Positions 1 to 9,336 of a DNA stretch of 20,000 bases are shown piece by piece. Below the pieces are notes generated by a model. That model worked only from the letters and a program-made list of their open reading frames with translations, searched no databases and had not been told where the DNA came from. Source of the stretch: Chrysomallon squamiferum (lineage: Eukaryota; Mollusca; Gastropoda; Neomphalida; Peltospiridae); contig CM022673.1 of NCBI GenBank assembly GCA_012295275.1, positions 15,718,810-15,738,809 on the forward strand, given 5' to 3'. Both the position numbers and the translations under genes were made by a program. Positions within the stretch are counted from its first letter, which is position 1. Every line of letters begins with the position of its first letter.

Positions 1-517
1 TTACAACAATAGCTGTTTACTACCTGATAACATTTAACTGTATGTATTTAAATATCAATAAATATTTAAAAGTATATGTTACACCGGAGTATAATAAGCA
101 CATACCGCTGTTTTATTTTTTATTTTGTTTTCTCATCCATACATTCTTTTCTTTCTGTCCTCTTGTTTTCCATCACTCACTCACTCGTTCCCGATACTGA
201 ACAAAATGGCGGATTCAGTTATTTATTTACGCTAAATATGTCGACAATCTTTCTTCATTTTTTTTTCTTCAATTTTTTTTTTTCTTTTTTCTTTTTTCTT
301 TTTTCTCTTTCTACTTTAAGTTATTTTGTACACTGCTGCTCTTTCTTTAGTTTTTTTAATCTATTTTGTTTCCTCAACACTAATTATTTTACGACTTCTA
401 CAAAGCAACATCCTTGTCAAAACTGTTTTCTTTACACTTATTTAGTCAGAGTGGTTTCGTGGTCTGGCTATTCATTCAACTCTGGCGCATAATTCATCTT
501 CTTCTTTTTTCTGTTAC
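1..517. other. AT-rich non-coding stretch with pyrimidine tract
   Basis: No gene is recognised. The stretch is AT-rich and becomes almost pure T with scattered C between about 251 and 316. The frame open at 76-492 reads this T/C tract as Phe/Ser/Leu, so I treat it as a composition artefact. A YY1-like word (CAAAATGGCGG) lies at 202-212 and is discussed as a finding. Confidence 0.6.
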
Positions 518-543
518 TTTTTTTTTTTTTTTTTTTTTTTTTT
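518..543 (+). repeat. poly(T) tract, 26 nt
   Basis: An uninterrupted run of 26 T, preceded by a CTTCTTTTTT-type pyrimidine lead-in. No AATAAA-like signal or target-site duplication is visible on the minus strand that would mark it as a retroposon tail. Confidence 0.9.
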
Positions 544-649
544 CTCCACCTTCCCCGTAAATTGTGTTTCAGCTAGAATGAGTAAATAAAGAAAACAAAC
601 ACACATACGACTTATATGTTAGTACCAGTATTACACAGCGATGTATGGT

Positions 650-686
650 ATATAGATAGATGGACAGAGGGACAGACAGATAGATA
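650..686 (+). repeat. short mixed GATA/GACA tetranucleotide repeat
   Basis: Alternating ATAGATAG, GGACAGAG and GACAGACAGATAGATA words make an imperfect GATA/GACA tract. It lies about 45 bp upstream of the large ATAC/AGAC array and may be a decayed outlier of it. Confidence 0.75.
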
Positions 687-731
687 TGTGTGACAGCATG
701 TTCAGAAATATATAATAATACATATATACGT

Positions 732-840
732 AATACATACATACATACATACATACAAACAGACAGACATACAGACATACATACATATATACTCATACAT
801 ACATACATACATACATACATACATACACACATACATACAT

Positions 841-879
<39 letters not shown>

Positions 880-903
880 TACAGACAGACAGACATATAT
901 ACT

Positions 904-935
<32 letters not shown>

Positions 936-1105
936 CATACACACATACATACATACATACATACATACATACATACATACAGACATACAGACATACATAC
1001 AGACAGACAGACATACATACATACATACATACATACATGCATACATACAGACAGACAGACAGACAGAGAGACAGACAGACATACATATATACTCATACAT
1101 ACATG
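732..1105 (+). repeat. compound (ATAC)n/(AGAC)n array with higher-order units
   Basis: About 374 bp built almost wholly from ATAC and AGAC tetranucleotides. Three copies of the landmark catatatactcatac begin at 784, 894 and 1084. The first two are each followed by an ATAC block, then acatacacac (821 and 935), then an AGAC block, so units of about 110 and 190 bp are recognisable. Frames on both strands stay open because four-base units give a 12-base codon cycle (Thr-Tyr-Ile-His on plus, Met-Tyr-Val-Cys on minus). These are not genes. Confidence 0.95.
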
Positions 1106-1836
1106 CGGAAAGAGAGGGATCTGGGCCACTATTTACTTATTTCATAAGCACTGTTCACTATAAAGTATTAAAATCTACAAAATCTTTATGACTCAGACAT
1201 ACGGCTGTTATCTAGGGATTACAGAATTACACAATATAATATTACTTCAGCCTTTCAGTTACAAATACTATTCTTGAATTTTATACATGCACTTATCAGC
1301 TGAGGTTTTTATACATAACAGAATATTGGGTGGATCAAAAACTAAGTCAAATAACTGCAAGAAACGTGCACACATAAAAGTCTGTTTTACAATATATACG
1401 ACAGTGCAGTTCTGACACTGTGATATAATATAACGTCTGGGAAAATACGTAATTGCTTAAGTTACAATTCATAAACTTTACTTTATTGCCTAGACTGTCT
1501 TTTGAGGTCTTTTGCGTACGAAGCTGGACAGGCAGGGTATAACTACGCCCCTTTTGACTGACACATTTAAACGAGGGATTATATTTTGAGGACTTAGATA
1601 AAGGATAATCATGCTTATGAATAATATTATGAGGTTTTAGTTTTGTTTGTTCAGGACGATTAAACGCAGAGAAGAGAAGTCATAGGCTGCAGTACGATGT
1701 GAACAAAAATTAAAATAGTGATAATTTATAAAGTGCAGTTTAGGAAATCAAGGACATGGTTAATGATATTAATTAAGCAGATTATTTATTCATTATTCAT
1801 TGTCTTTTTCTTAATATCTACTCTTTGTTTTTGTTT

Positions 1837-1838
<2 letters not shown>
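1106..1838. other. non-coding stretch, nothing recognised
   Basis: AT-rich sequence of ordinary complexity with no open frame of note, no repeat and no RNA gene that I can see. A slightly GC-richer patch lies near 1500-1560 with no identifiable motif. Confidence 0.5.

Positions 1839-1885
<47 letters not shown>
1839..1885 (+). repeat. (TC)n microsatellite, 47 bp
   Basis: A pure TC dinucleotide run. The overlapping short open frames (Ser-Leu on plus, Arg-Glu on minus) are products of the repeat. Pure polypyrimidine-polypurine mirror tracts like this can form triplex DNA. Confidence 0.95.
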
Positions 1886-1889
<4 letters not shown>

Positions 1890-2100
1890 ATACAAAAGCA
1901 TAGTATCAAAATCAAAGTACAGTAATCATTGCTATGATCCAAGTTAATCAAAGCTGCTATATTACCGACACCAAAAATCATTTTGTTTTCATTCATGGCT
2001 TGCCAGACACAAATCCCACTTTAACGGCGAAGGTTGAAGTTAGTGAATGAAACACCTGGAACCAATCAAAGACAATTGTGAAGGCGTCTTCAAGTTTGAT

Positions 2101-2416
2101 TTAAGTACAAAACAAGCATAAGGTTTTGTTTTTCGTTTTGATGGCAACACAAAAGCGCAGAATGCAGACACAAGAGCAAATCAGGTCTACATTACGATTT
2201 GTATTGTGTATATCCCTCCTGAATCCGCGCTCTGCAGCAAAAAAGCTCCTTTGGCATGCAGTTGTTTTGTCAGTAGTCTTCGGCGGCAGGAAAAAAGAGG
2301 AAAGTGTTAAATTGACGATATTTGAACCATGTGTTGTTCGGAGAGCTCGTAGCGTAAACATCGCATTTACAAGTGTTGGAACTTGTGAATGTTTGCTTCA
2401 ATTTGCTTTGTATTAG
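2101..2416. other. stretch open on both strands, coding status unresolved
   Basis: On the plus strand an ATG at 2141 opens 91 codons to 2416. Its N-terminus (MATQKRRMQTQEQIRS) is basic and the middle is moderately hydrophobic. On the minus strand an ATG at 2361 opens 86 codons to 2101. Neither translation is low complexity and neither resembles a family I know. The plus ATG has T at -3, a poor start context. Overlapping opposite frames mean at most one is real, and openness over about 270 bp is not rare in 20 kb. No flanking splice signals stood out. Most likely non-coding. Confidence 0.12.
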
Positions 2417-2887
2417 GAGTAATGATACAATGGGATTCTTATCGCGACACGAGAGGGGATCTAACAAAACAAAATAACTTCGTAGAATGGATACAATACA
2501 CGTTTGATAAACTTAATCAAAACTGTCTTGGTCCAACTCCATTGTTTTGAAATATGAACCAGAGTTTGTGAAAATGTTGAGTCTAACGACAGACTTAGAG
2601 AACATTCTTAAACAGTAAATATTTAGATTATATCAGTGTTACATTCAGTAGCTATATTACATTCTTACTGATAGCTTTGTAACAATTAGCTGAACAATGT
2701 GTTTTCTGGATTCAGGGGTATTACTACATGTTCATTATTGATGCATTTAACAGGAAACGCTAACATATACGCAATAAACAAAAAACGATTTCATAAATAT
2801 TTACACAAGTTTTTATTTTCTTAGTCCTGAACACAGGCATGCACATAAAAACGTACCTAAAGTAACCTTTTTAGTTTTTCATGATCT
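2417..2887. other. non-coding stretch, nothing recognised
   Basis: AT-rich DNA of ordinary complexity with no repeat, motif cluster or open frame worth recording. Confidence 0.5.
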
Positions 2888-2902
2888 AAAAAAAAAAAAA
2901 AA
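2888..2902 (+). repeat. poly(A) tract, 15 nt
   Basis: A run of 15 A followed by AT-rich sequence. No polyadenylation signal lies in the preceding 30 bases, so there is no reason to call it a transcript end or retroposon tail. Confidence 0.85.
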
Positions 2903-3119
2903 TAGAAAACAAAAAGAGGAATACACGAACGAATTTTTCTTTAAGAAATTCCATCAAAATCCATCGCCAATCCTAAACTTTTAACAAGGAAAAAACACTT
3001 TAAAAAGAAGAAGCAAAAGGAATTCCAGAATTTACATGCGTGGAATGACCAAGAGGTTAAGTAAAACAACCTTTGTCGACTGTCAATAGACAATTTACCT
3101 AAAGCATACCTTTGACACC

Positions 3120-3180
3120 TGACCTTATGCAACACATGCTTATGACGTCATTTGTGGCAGGACGTATTGGCGCCCTGGTG
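3120..3180. promoter_or_regulatory. cluster of CRE, C/EBP, nuclear-receptor half-site and CTCF-like words
   Basis: Within 61 bp lie TGACCT (3120-3125, a nuclear-receptor half-site on the minus strand), TTATGCAAC (3125-3133, fitting the C/EBP consensus TTRYGCAAY), a full palindromic CRE TGACGTCA (3143-3150), and GGCGCCCTGGTG (3169-3180, close to the reverse CTCF core). A CCGCGG follows at 3190-3195. Seen: the words and their closeness in otherwise AT-rich DNA. Known: these are consensus sites of CREB/ATF, C/EBP, nuclear receptors and CTCF in animals. Inferred: a possible cAMP-responsive enhancer or proximal promoter. No coding exon is visible downstream. Confidence 0.25.
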
Positions 3181-3434
3181 TAAAATTTGCCGCGGGTATT
3201 TCAGAACTTTTAACTGGGTGGTTTAGTGTGATGGTTTGACAGCCTATGGGGTCTTTGGCTGAAACCATATCGAGCGACATTCGACAGACAATATTTTTAT
3301 TTATTTATTTAATCATTTTAATCTTGCGTGTTTCTTTTCATCGTAGAAACAAACAAAAATGAAGACTGTACCATAAAGTCCGAATATGTATTGACAGATA
3401 GATAGGTAGATAATAATCGTGATTCATTATGAGG

Positions 3435-3617
<183 letters not shown>

Positions 3618-3794
3618 GTAATTCGGTCTCTAAGTGAATATATAGTACATATGATAGAGTGAGAGAGAAGATAATGATATTTGTAAATAACGATTGTTAC
3701 GAGTGACACCTGTGTGTTACTAAATAAACACTAAACATAATAAGAAAATTATATATCGGTAAATTCCTATTTTTAACACCTTGTTAAATACATC
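3618..3794. other. non-coding AT-rich stretch
   Basis: No feature supported. A purine-rich GAGTGAGAGAGAAG patch near 3656-3671 echoes the neighbouring CT array in opposite orientation. Confidence 0.4.
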
Positions 3795-3895
3795 TTCGAC
3801 CAAAATGATGATGAAAATGATGACGACAATGAAAACGACCAAGCATGGTGACAATGAACGCAACAACTGTAACGACGACAACGACGAATGATTGA
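3795..3895 (+). repeat. decayed ATG/ACG/AAC trinucleotide repeat
   Basis: Repeated GATGATGA, GATGACGAC, AACGACC and ACGACGACAACGACG words show an old trinucleotide array broken up by substitutions. It has no pure core. Confidence 0.5.
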
Positions 3896-4271
3896 CAGAA
3901 ATGAACAGCGACCTCCCTGATGTCATTAAGTTCGTATTAAAGGTTTGGGGGTCAACACTTAACATAATTGATGGAAGGTTTTTCAGATTTAAAAGGCGTG
4001 GTTAAATCCTATTTATGTTATCAAGTGACGGACATACAGGACTTTAATCAGCGCTGACACTTTCTAAGCACACATTCGAGAAATTCTATACTGTTTCATC
4101 TTAAATATGTCAATCACAGGAACGCATCGACACCATGCGAGTTTGCAGAATACACCTTTGAAAAGAGGACATGCATGCATTGTTAGTGTGTGATCTAGTT
4201 TACCGTCTTCCTTAATACTCTTTTTATCTGGAAATATTTTCTAATTATTATAAAGCAAAAATATGTTCACA

Positions 4272-4460
4272 ATTTCTTCTTCTTCATCTTCTTTCTCTTC
4301 TTCTTCTTCATCTTCTTTCTCTTCTTCTTCTTTGTCTTCATCTTGTTCTTCATGTTCCTTCATGTTCCTACTCAAGCGATTATTATTACTCTCATCATCA
4401 TCATTATTATTACCATATTTATTATCTTTATTATTATTATTATTAGTTCTGTTGTTGTTA
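4272..4460 (+). repeat. (TTC)n/(TCA)n/(TTA)n trinucleotide-rich tract
   Basis: TTC units with ATC and GTC interruptions (about 4272-4375) grade into ATC/ATT units (about 4390-4445) and then GTT units. The 86-codon frame starting at the ATG at 4263 reads the first block as poly-Ser and the next as poly-Leu/Ile, so it is a repeat product. Confidence 0.85.
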
Positions 4461-4805
4461 TATGATTACCATTCAGTTATTATTGGTGTTGTTGTTATTT
4501 GTGATAACGAGAATTGTAACTGAAGTCGTTAGCACCTAATTAAAACGATGATGTTTTAACTCATCTAAAATCGTTATCGTTGAAGTAATTTTGTTCAGTA
4601 TATTGTTAAACCTACAGTCATGTAAGTCTTTCTGTCTTAGTGTTCATTATGATAACTGCAGCAAAGTGACTGTTGTGGTTTTCTTTTCAGAAGTAGTGAA
4701 AAGCAGCAGAAACAGTAGTAATGGTGGAAATATAAGCTGCTGTTGTATTAACAGACGCTGCTGCTGTTGCTATAAAGATGTGGCTGAGGGGGTAGAACTG
4801 TAGCA
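4461..4805 (+). repeat. decayed GTT/AGC/CTG trinucleotide patches
   Basis: Scattered GTTGTTGTT (about 4450 and 4488), AGCAGCAGAAACAGTAGTA (about 4702-4720), GCTGCTGTTGTA (4735-4747) and GCTGCTGCTGTTGCT (about 4757-4771) indicate degenerate trinucleotide repeats. A 70-codon frame at 4591-4803 becomes Cys-rich only where it reads TGC/TGT units. Confidence 0.5.
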
Positions 4806-5690
4806 GCTTTGTTGTTTACTAATGTTGCGAAAGATATTGCAACAACTGTAGAAAGACTGTCATTGTTGTTCTTGTTAGCTGTAACACTCTCCTGCTTATT
4901 TAAAATCTGCCAAAAACAATATTAAAATCAACTGTAAATATTGTGGTAATGCCTGATTTCGTCAAAGTAGTAGTAGTGGTTTTGAACACGTTAGCTTTAC
5001 CACTGATGGGTAAAACAGTATATGTCTTAATCAACACTTTTACCATACATATGTGTTTCCATGCCCCATTTAATAGTTATATTTGCACCACTGCTATATA
5101 TAAAAGATGCACACTGATGTTCTTTATCTGTTTACCAGAAGTAAAAAATAAATAGGAGAAATTTCATTTAACAGTTTTTTTCCACAGCGCAAGTAGCAGC
5201 GCTCGTAAAGCAAGTTTCTTTCTTTTTTATCACTGATGCAGTTTTTCCTTTTACGATCGCTAGGTGGAGCTGTAACCATCTGCGCGTGCTTCCCCAACCG
5301 TAGCCGGTACAGAGCTTGTTGTATATTTTGTAAAAAAAAAACAGACGTACTTAAGTATTTACCGAATACCTCCCGAAAACAACCGACAAAGACCACATAG
5401 CGTCGCGTGACTGTTTAAAAATAACGACACTTTTTTTTTTTCCTTTCTACTTAAGTTTTCTTGGAAAAGATAGCGGTGACTTTATGGGATACATTTTTTG
5501 TTAGATTAGAGACAACTGAGAAGATACGTAATAAGGTAAGTTGTAATAATATATCTTACACGATTATGCAGCAATAATAAATAGGCCACAGGTGAAGATT
5601 TTGTAGCCTTTATTCAGTATACTGTATACGATTAGTTTAGAAGATGTGAACACGCTGTCGAATAAATCTGAACATATATAATTTAACTCT
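4806..5690. other. mostly unannotatable stretch with a few motif-like words
   Basis: A strong TATA-like word (TATATATAAAAG) lies at 5095-5106. A CTCF-like core (CTAGGTGG, in the context GATCGCTAGGTGGAGCTG) lies at 5260-5267. The minus-strand frame 5124-5396 is open and not low complexity but begins at GTG rather than ATG, and it matches nothing I recognise. T-rich runs occur at about 5175-5181 and 5431-5442. Confidence 0.35.
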
Positions 5691-5698
5691 CTTATTTG

Positions 5699-5957
5699 AA
5701 TGCGGATTTACTTTTTGGGGGGCCTAGGGCCTGAGGCCTGGCTTGTTATGGGGGCCCTTCGCAAACTGCAACGAGATCTGTGTTACCATGGTTATCTTCT
5801 TCTATTGCTTGTTATGTAACAGATTTTAAAAATATAGCCACACGTCAAATTTTGGTTAAAATTTGGAAGTTATGTTGACTAGAGTTACTTCTGGGGCCCC
5901 TAAGGGTTCAGGGGCCTGAAACTTAAGCTTCATTAGTTTCATAATAGAATCGACCCC
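5699..5957. mobile_element. decayed GC-rich dispersed repeat, possibly a non-autonomous DNA transposon
   Basis: Two GC-rich blocks stand out in AT-rich surroundings. The left block (about 5701-5760) has gcggatttac followed by GGGGGGCCTAGGGCCTGAGG and GGGGGCCC. The right block (about 5888-5957) has GGGGCCCCTAAGG, GGGGCCTGAA and ends in AGAATCGACC. The ends are roughly inverted: GGATT on the left against AATCGAC on the right. The flanks are similar (TATTTGAAT near 5692-5700, TATTTAAT near 5958-5965), which could be a diverged target-site duplication. From memory, GGGCC/GGATT-ended short repeats of this style occur in invertebrate genomes, but I cannot name the family. There is no transposase frame. 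Confidence 0.35.
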
Positions 5958-6060
5958 TATTTAATGACTACTTGCACAGTTAACTATCTCATTAGTGTAA
6001 TACTAAAATAGGAAGATGCACATATCGAAAAACAAAGGTAGATAAATTAGTGTGTCTCTC
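5958..6060. other. AT-rich non-coding spacer
   Basis: No feature seen between the decayed dispersed repeat and the TG tract. Confidence 0.4.
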
Positions 6061-6066
6061 CTTTTT

Positions 6067-6112
6067 TGTGTTTATGTGTGTTTTTGTGTGTGATTGTGTG
6101 TGTGTGTGCGCT
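6067..6112 (+). repeat. imperfect (TG)n microsatellite
   Basis: TG units interrupted by TTTA, TTTT and ATT, ending GTGTGTGTGTGTGCGC. The last part alternates purine and pyrimidine. Confidence 0.8.
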
Positions 6113-6507
6113 CGCCTGCGGGTTTGTTGTCACTGAAAAATAGATATTACGTGAATGAAACATTTTTTGGTCCTCGGGATAAGTAGTGGATTTCTACACT
6201 CAAACCACGACACCGCCCCTATGAACCGCGCCTTACTCGGGTATATGCTAGATTATATTACCACACAGAGCATGTTACCAAAATATATTATAACTGTTTC
6301 ACCTTCATTACGCTGAGTCATTCTGTGATCCTTTACATAAAGTCAAGATAGCGATAATAATTACATCTAAGGAAATTCAAATCCATCGCCTCTGGCATAT
6401 CTGTTAACACCATGAAATTAGTATTAACATTTTATAACTTTTTCATTTATCTATAAATTCTAAATCTGTCAGTTTACTGGTATAAATGATTAGCAATTAG
6501 ATTTGTG
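6113..6507. other. non-coding stretch with one GC-richer patch
   Basis: Nothing recognised apart from a patch at about 6171-6240 containing ACCACGACACCGCCCC and GAACCGCGCC. It is GC-richer than its flanks and could be a further fragment of a dispersed repeat, but I see no match to the 5699-5957 ends. Confidence 0.35.
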
Positions 6508-6660
6508 TCACACAAACAAACACACACATATATGCACAAATATACACACGCCCGCACACACTTATACATGCTCATACATACACAAACACACACACACGCA
6601 CATACACACACACACACATACACACACACATACACAAACGCGCGCGCACACACGCACATA
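6508..6660 (+). repeat. imperfect (CA)n array with CG core, Z-DNA-prone
   Basis: About 150 bp of CA/CATA/CACG units. At 6639-6646 it contains (CG)4 within a strictly alternating purine-pyrimidine run from 6638 to 6660. The Val/Cys-rich minus-strand frame across it is an artefact of the repeat. Confidence 0.9.
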
Positions 6661-7095
6661 GAGGAACCAGCATGTTAGTAAACAAATATAATTACAGACC
6701 GTTAACGTGAAATAAATTGTATTTATCTTTCATCAGTTTTTTTATACAAAACCAAGAAAACTTGACAAACAGACATCCCTACACTACTCATTTTCAGTCA
6801 CGAGTGAAACTGCTCTCTGTATAAAAAAAACTCCGAATCGTTTTAACCCTTCCTCCACTTCAGCTTACTCCACTTAACTTTCCAGATAATTAGTCGCCAC
6901 CTTTCATTCGGATTTTGATTACCTTCAGAAGAAACATCCAGATTAATGAAGACTTTCAGAAATTCAAAGAAGAAAAAAGCTTTAATGTCACAGTTGAAAG
7001 GAAAAAAATAATTTATATACAGAATTATGTATTTATAATGAAAAGCATACAGCCACTTACGATGATTTATTAATAAATAGTGAAAACGAACATAA
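6661..7095. other. non-coding stretch, nothing recognised
   Basis: Ordinary AT-rich sequence with small A-runs. No open frame, repeat or motif cluster. Confidence 0.45.
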
Positions 7096-7117
7096 ATATA
7101 TATATATATATATATAT
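7096..7117 (+). repeat. (AT)n microsatellite, 22 bp
   Basis: A pure AT alternation followed by GTGATG. Confidence 0.9.
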
Positions 7118-7359
7118 GTGATGTATTTATAAAATGTACTTAATAATGACGCATGAGATAGCCGTAGGTAAATGTTTTGATTTTAATATTTATTGCACTC
7201 TATTTATAACAAAGGGCTTTAAAAATATTTATAGATAATATCACAGGCGACATTATCATAACCAGAAATAGAGACAACAGTCATAGCACAAATGCAGAGA
7301 TTATAAAAAGCATATGTATCGTTTATTTATCTCAGTCAGCTTCATCATTATACAGTATA
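7118..7359. other. non-coding AT-rich stretch
   Basis: No feature seen. Confidence 0.4.
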
Positions 7360-7517
7360 TATATACACACACACATACACGTAAATACATACATAGATAC
7401 ATATATAATATTCATGCATGCATACAGACATACATACATATATAATATTCATGCATGCATACAGACATACATACACACATATGCATACAAACATGCATAT
7501 ATACATACATACATACA

Positions 7518-7549
<32 letters not shown>

Positions 7550-7550
7550 C
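7360..7550 (+). repeat. (ACAT)n/CATA-rich array containing a perfect 37-bp tandem duplication
   Basis: The array starts with short TA and CA runs and includes two identical adjacent 37-bp units (7400-7436 and 7437-7473), each with TATAATATTCATGCATGCAT and CAGACATACAT segments. It ends in a pure ATAC array (about 7499-7550). The minus-strand Met-Tyr-Val-Cys frame is a repeat artefact. Confidence 0.95.
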
Positions 7551-7696
7551 TGCAACTGCTAGTACAAAAGAGTGGCATAAATTAACATAACGAAAAATTA
7601 GAAAACATTAACGATTGCAAATTATCATAAATTATTACCAACCATCAAACAGAAGCTGTGTTCTTCCTTTGTATAGTGTTCTAAAAAACGATTTTT
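7551..7696. other. short non-coding spacer
   Basis: Nothing recognised between the ATAC array and the T-rich tract. Confidence 0.4.
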
Positions 7697-7754
7697 CTTC
7701 TTCTTTTTCTTTTTCTTCTTTTTGTTCTTTTTGTTTTTTTTTTTTTTTTTTTTT
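7697..7754 (+). repeat. TTC/TTTC tract ending in poly(T), 21 nt
   Basis: Pyrimidine tract with occasional G that ends in an uninterrupted T run (7734-7754). Confidence 0.85.
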
Positions 7755-8232
7755 GTTCAATATATCAAGAACACAAACAAATCTCAGGTGTTACTCGCAA
7801 GAGGAAATAGGTGTGTATTTTTTCTGTGTGTATCGACTTCATACACGGACAAAGATGTGGATGAAAAGAATAAAAGGATGGACTTAAGTGCGGTTTTATA
7901 TTCTGTTGCCATAGAAACTGAATATAGTGTTGATGTTCGCCACACAGCTACTTGTTTCTGTGTTAAACAATATGGCTTGTTTCAAACCCATGTGCTTGCT
8001 AGGCAAAAGGCCGTAGGATCGAAACCATCAGAAGAAATCATTCCGGTTTTACCCTCTGATAATATATTTTCAATTATTGTAGGGGAAAATAGAAAAGATT
8101 TCACTGTTTTATGAAATTTGCACAGTTCTTAATAATCTATCTGTTTCATATGTGTTACAGAATGAATTATGGTACAAACAGAAAGATAAAGCGACAAAAA
8201 AAACAACAAATTAAGGTTTTTTAAATTTTACT
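7755..8232. other. moderate-complexity stretch with a tRNA-like B-box word
   Basis: The plus-strand frame covering 7722-8114 is open and, past the poly(T), is not low complexity. Its first ATG after the poly(T) is at about 7855, which leaves roughly 86 codons with no family that I recognise. The word GGATCGAAACC at 8016-8026 resembles an RNA polymerase III B box, with TGGC about 43 bp upstream. I do not call a tRNA or SINE: the T-stem pairs at only three of five positions and no clover leaf forms. Confidence 0.2.
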
Positions 8233-8330
8233 TATATATGTGTGTATGTGTGTGAGTGTGTGTTTGCATGTTTGTGTTTATGTTCTTGTTGGGTTCTTTT
8301 TTCTTTTCTTTTTTTTTTTCTTTTTTTGCT
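8233..8330 (+). repeat. (TG)n tract followed by T/C-rich tract
   Basis: TATATGTGTGTATGTGTGTG-type sequence (about 8233-8280), then TTTTTTCTTTTC-type sequence to about 8327. The open frames on either strand across this region follow from the composition. Confidence 0.75.
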
Positions 8331-8955
8331 TCTTGTGTTAATTTGTTTTATTTCTGCTGCTTCTACATTCGTTTTACTTCTTTGAATAACAACGTAATCT
8401 GTGAAATGATTTACCAGGATTCTGTTGCAAACGAATTTGAATGTAAAACCCATCTTTCTTTTTTGTGTTTTAAGAAGAAGAAAAAAAAATTAATAAAAAG
8501 CATTACCAAGCATTTTCTTCACAGAAGCAATCTTTTTTACTTCTACATAAAGACTTTCCTCTTCGGCCGGAAACTGGAAGAAAAGTTGCGGTTATCACTG
8601 ACATATTTTCCTAAAAAAGACATTTAAAATAAGTGATACTTTGGGTGAACCAAAAGAAAGCAGAATAATGGGATTTCAGACATTTCTTTAGCGAAAAAGA
8701 AAATAACTTTTGTACCGTTAGCGACCAGCGCTACCTCATTTCAGTCCGTGTAATAGAATTTAGAAAAAAATAAAAGAAGGAAGAAAAAGATCGTTTCAAA
8801 GGACTTTTCAAACTGTTGTAGAAGTAATTTCATTGGAAAGACAGGTGTCAGTAAAAAGATTTTTTTATTATTATTTATGTGGGTCAGATTTATTTTCATA
8901 CTGCGAGATGAACAAACAGGTAAGGGTTCTTGCGACTGTGTGTATAACCGGTCTA
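8331..8955. other. non-coding stretch, nothing recognised
   Basis: AT-rich with A-runs at about 8484-8490 and a purine-rich patch near 8764-8790. CGACCAGCGCTACCTC at about 8723-8738 looks GC-rich locally but matches no consensus across its full length. Confidence 0.4.
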
Positions 8956-9001
8956 AATAGGTAGATAAGATTTACAGATAGGACAGACAGACAGACGGAC
9001 A
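8956..9001 (+). repeat. short GATA/GACA repeat
   Basis: AATAGGTAGATAAG, then ACAGATAGGACAGACAGACAGACGGACA. It is the same mixed GATA/GACA type as 650-686. Confidence 0.7.
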
Positions 9002-9298
9002 TAAAATAAGGCGTTGGGACGTCCCTGCTTTAGATGAGAATGTCTTCATTGGCTGGGTGAGAACTATTTGAAAGATTAAGTTTGTGTTTAATCTGTCTGT
9101 ACCGTTAGATAACAGTTTGCTTTCGTTCAAGTACGCTGGCTGGTTTATCTCGTTCGTTTGATCTGAAATAAATCGTTCTTAGGAATAATCAGAATAACAA
9201 TGTTAAGTTTATTTTAGAACAAACAAAAATGGATTTAGACTGCAATAAAAACCACAAATGCATTCTAACGATATCAGAACGACATATTGTCTTCTTTC
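9002..9298. other. non-coding stretch
   Basis: No feature supported. Confidence 0.4.
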
Positions 9299-9336
9299 TT
9301 TTTTTTTTTTTTTTAAACTTTTCTTTCTTTCTTTTT
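9299..9336 (+). repeat. poly(T) and (CTTT)n tract
   Basis: A run of 16 T (9299-9314), then AAACTTTTCTTTCTTTCTTTTTC. Confidence 0.85.

Noticed and set aside
569-1163. Long overlapping open frames on both strands, up to 186 codons, some Cys-rich
   Set aside because: They read ATAC/AGAC tetranucleotides; a 12-base codon cycle has no stop, so openness is automatic. The Cys come from TGT in the repeat.
7360-7550. CRISPR-like repeat structure
   Set aside because: The two 37-bp units are directly adjacent with no spacer and lie within a microsatellite.
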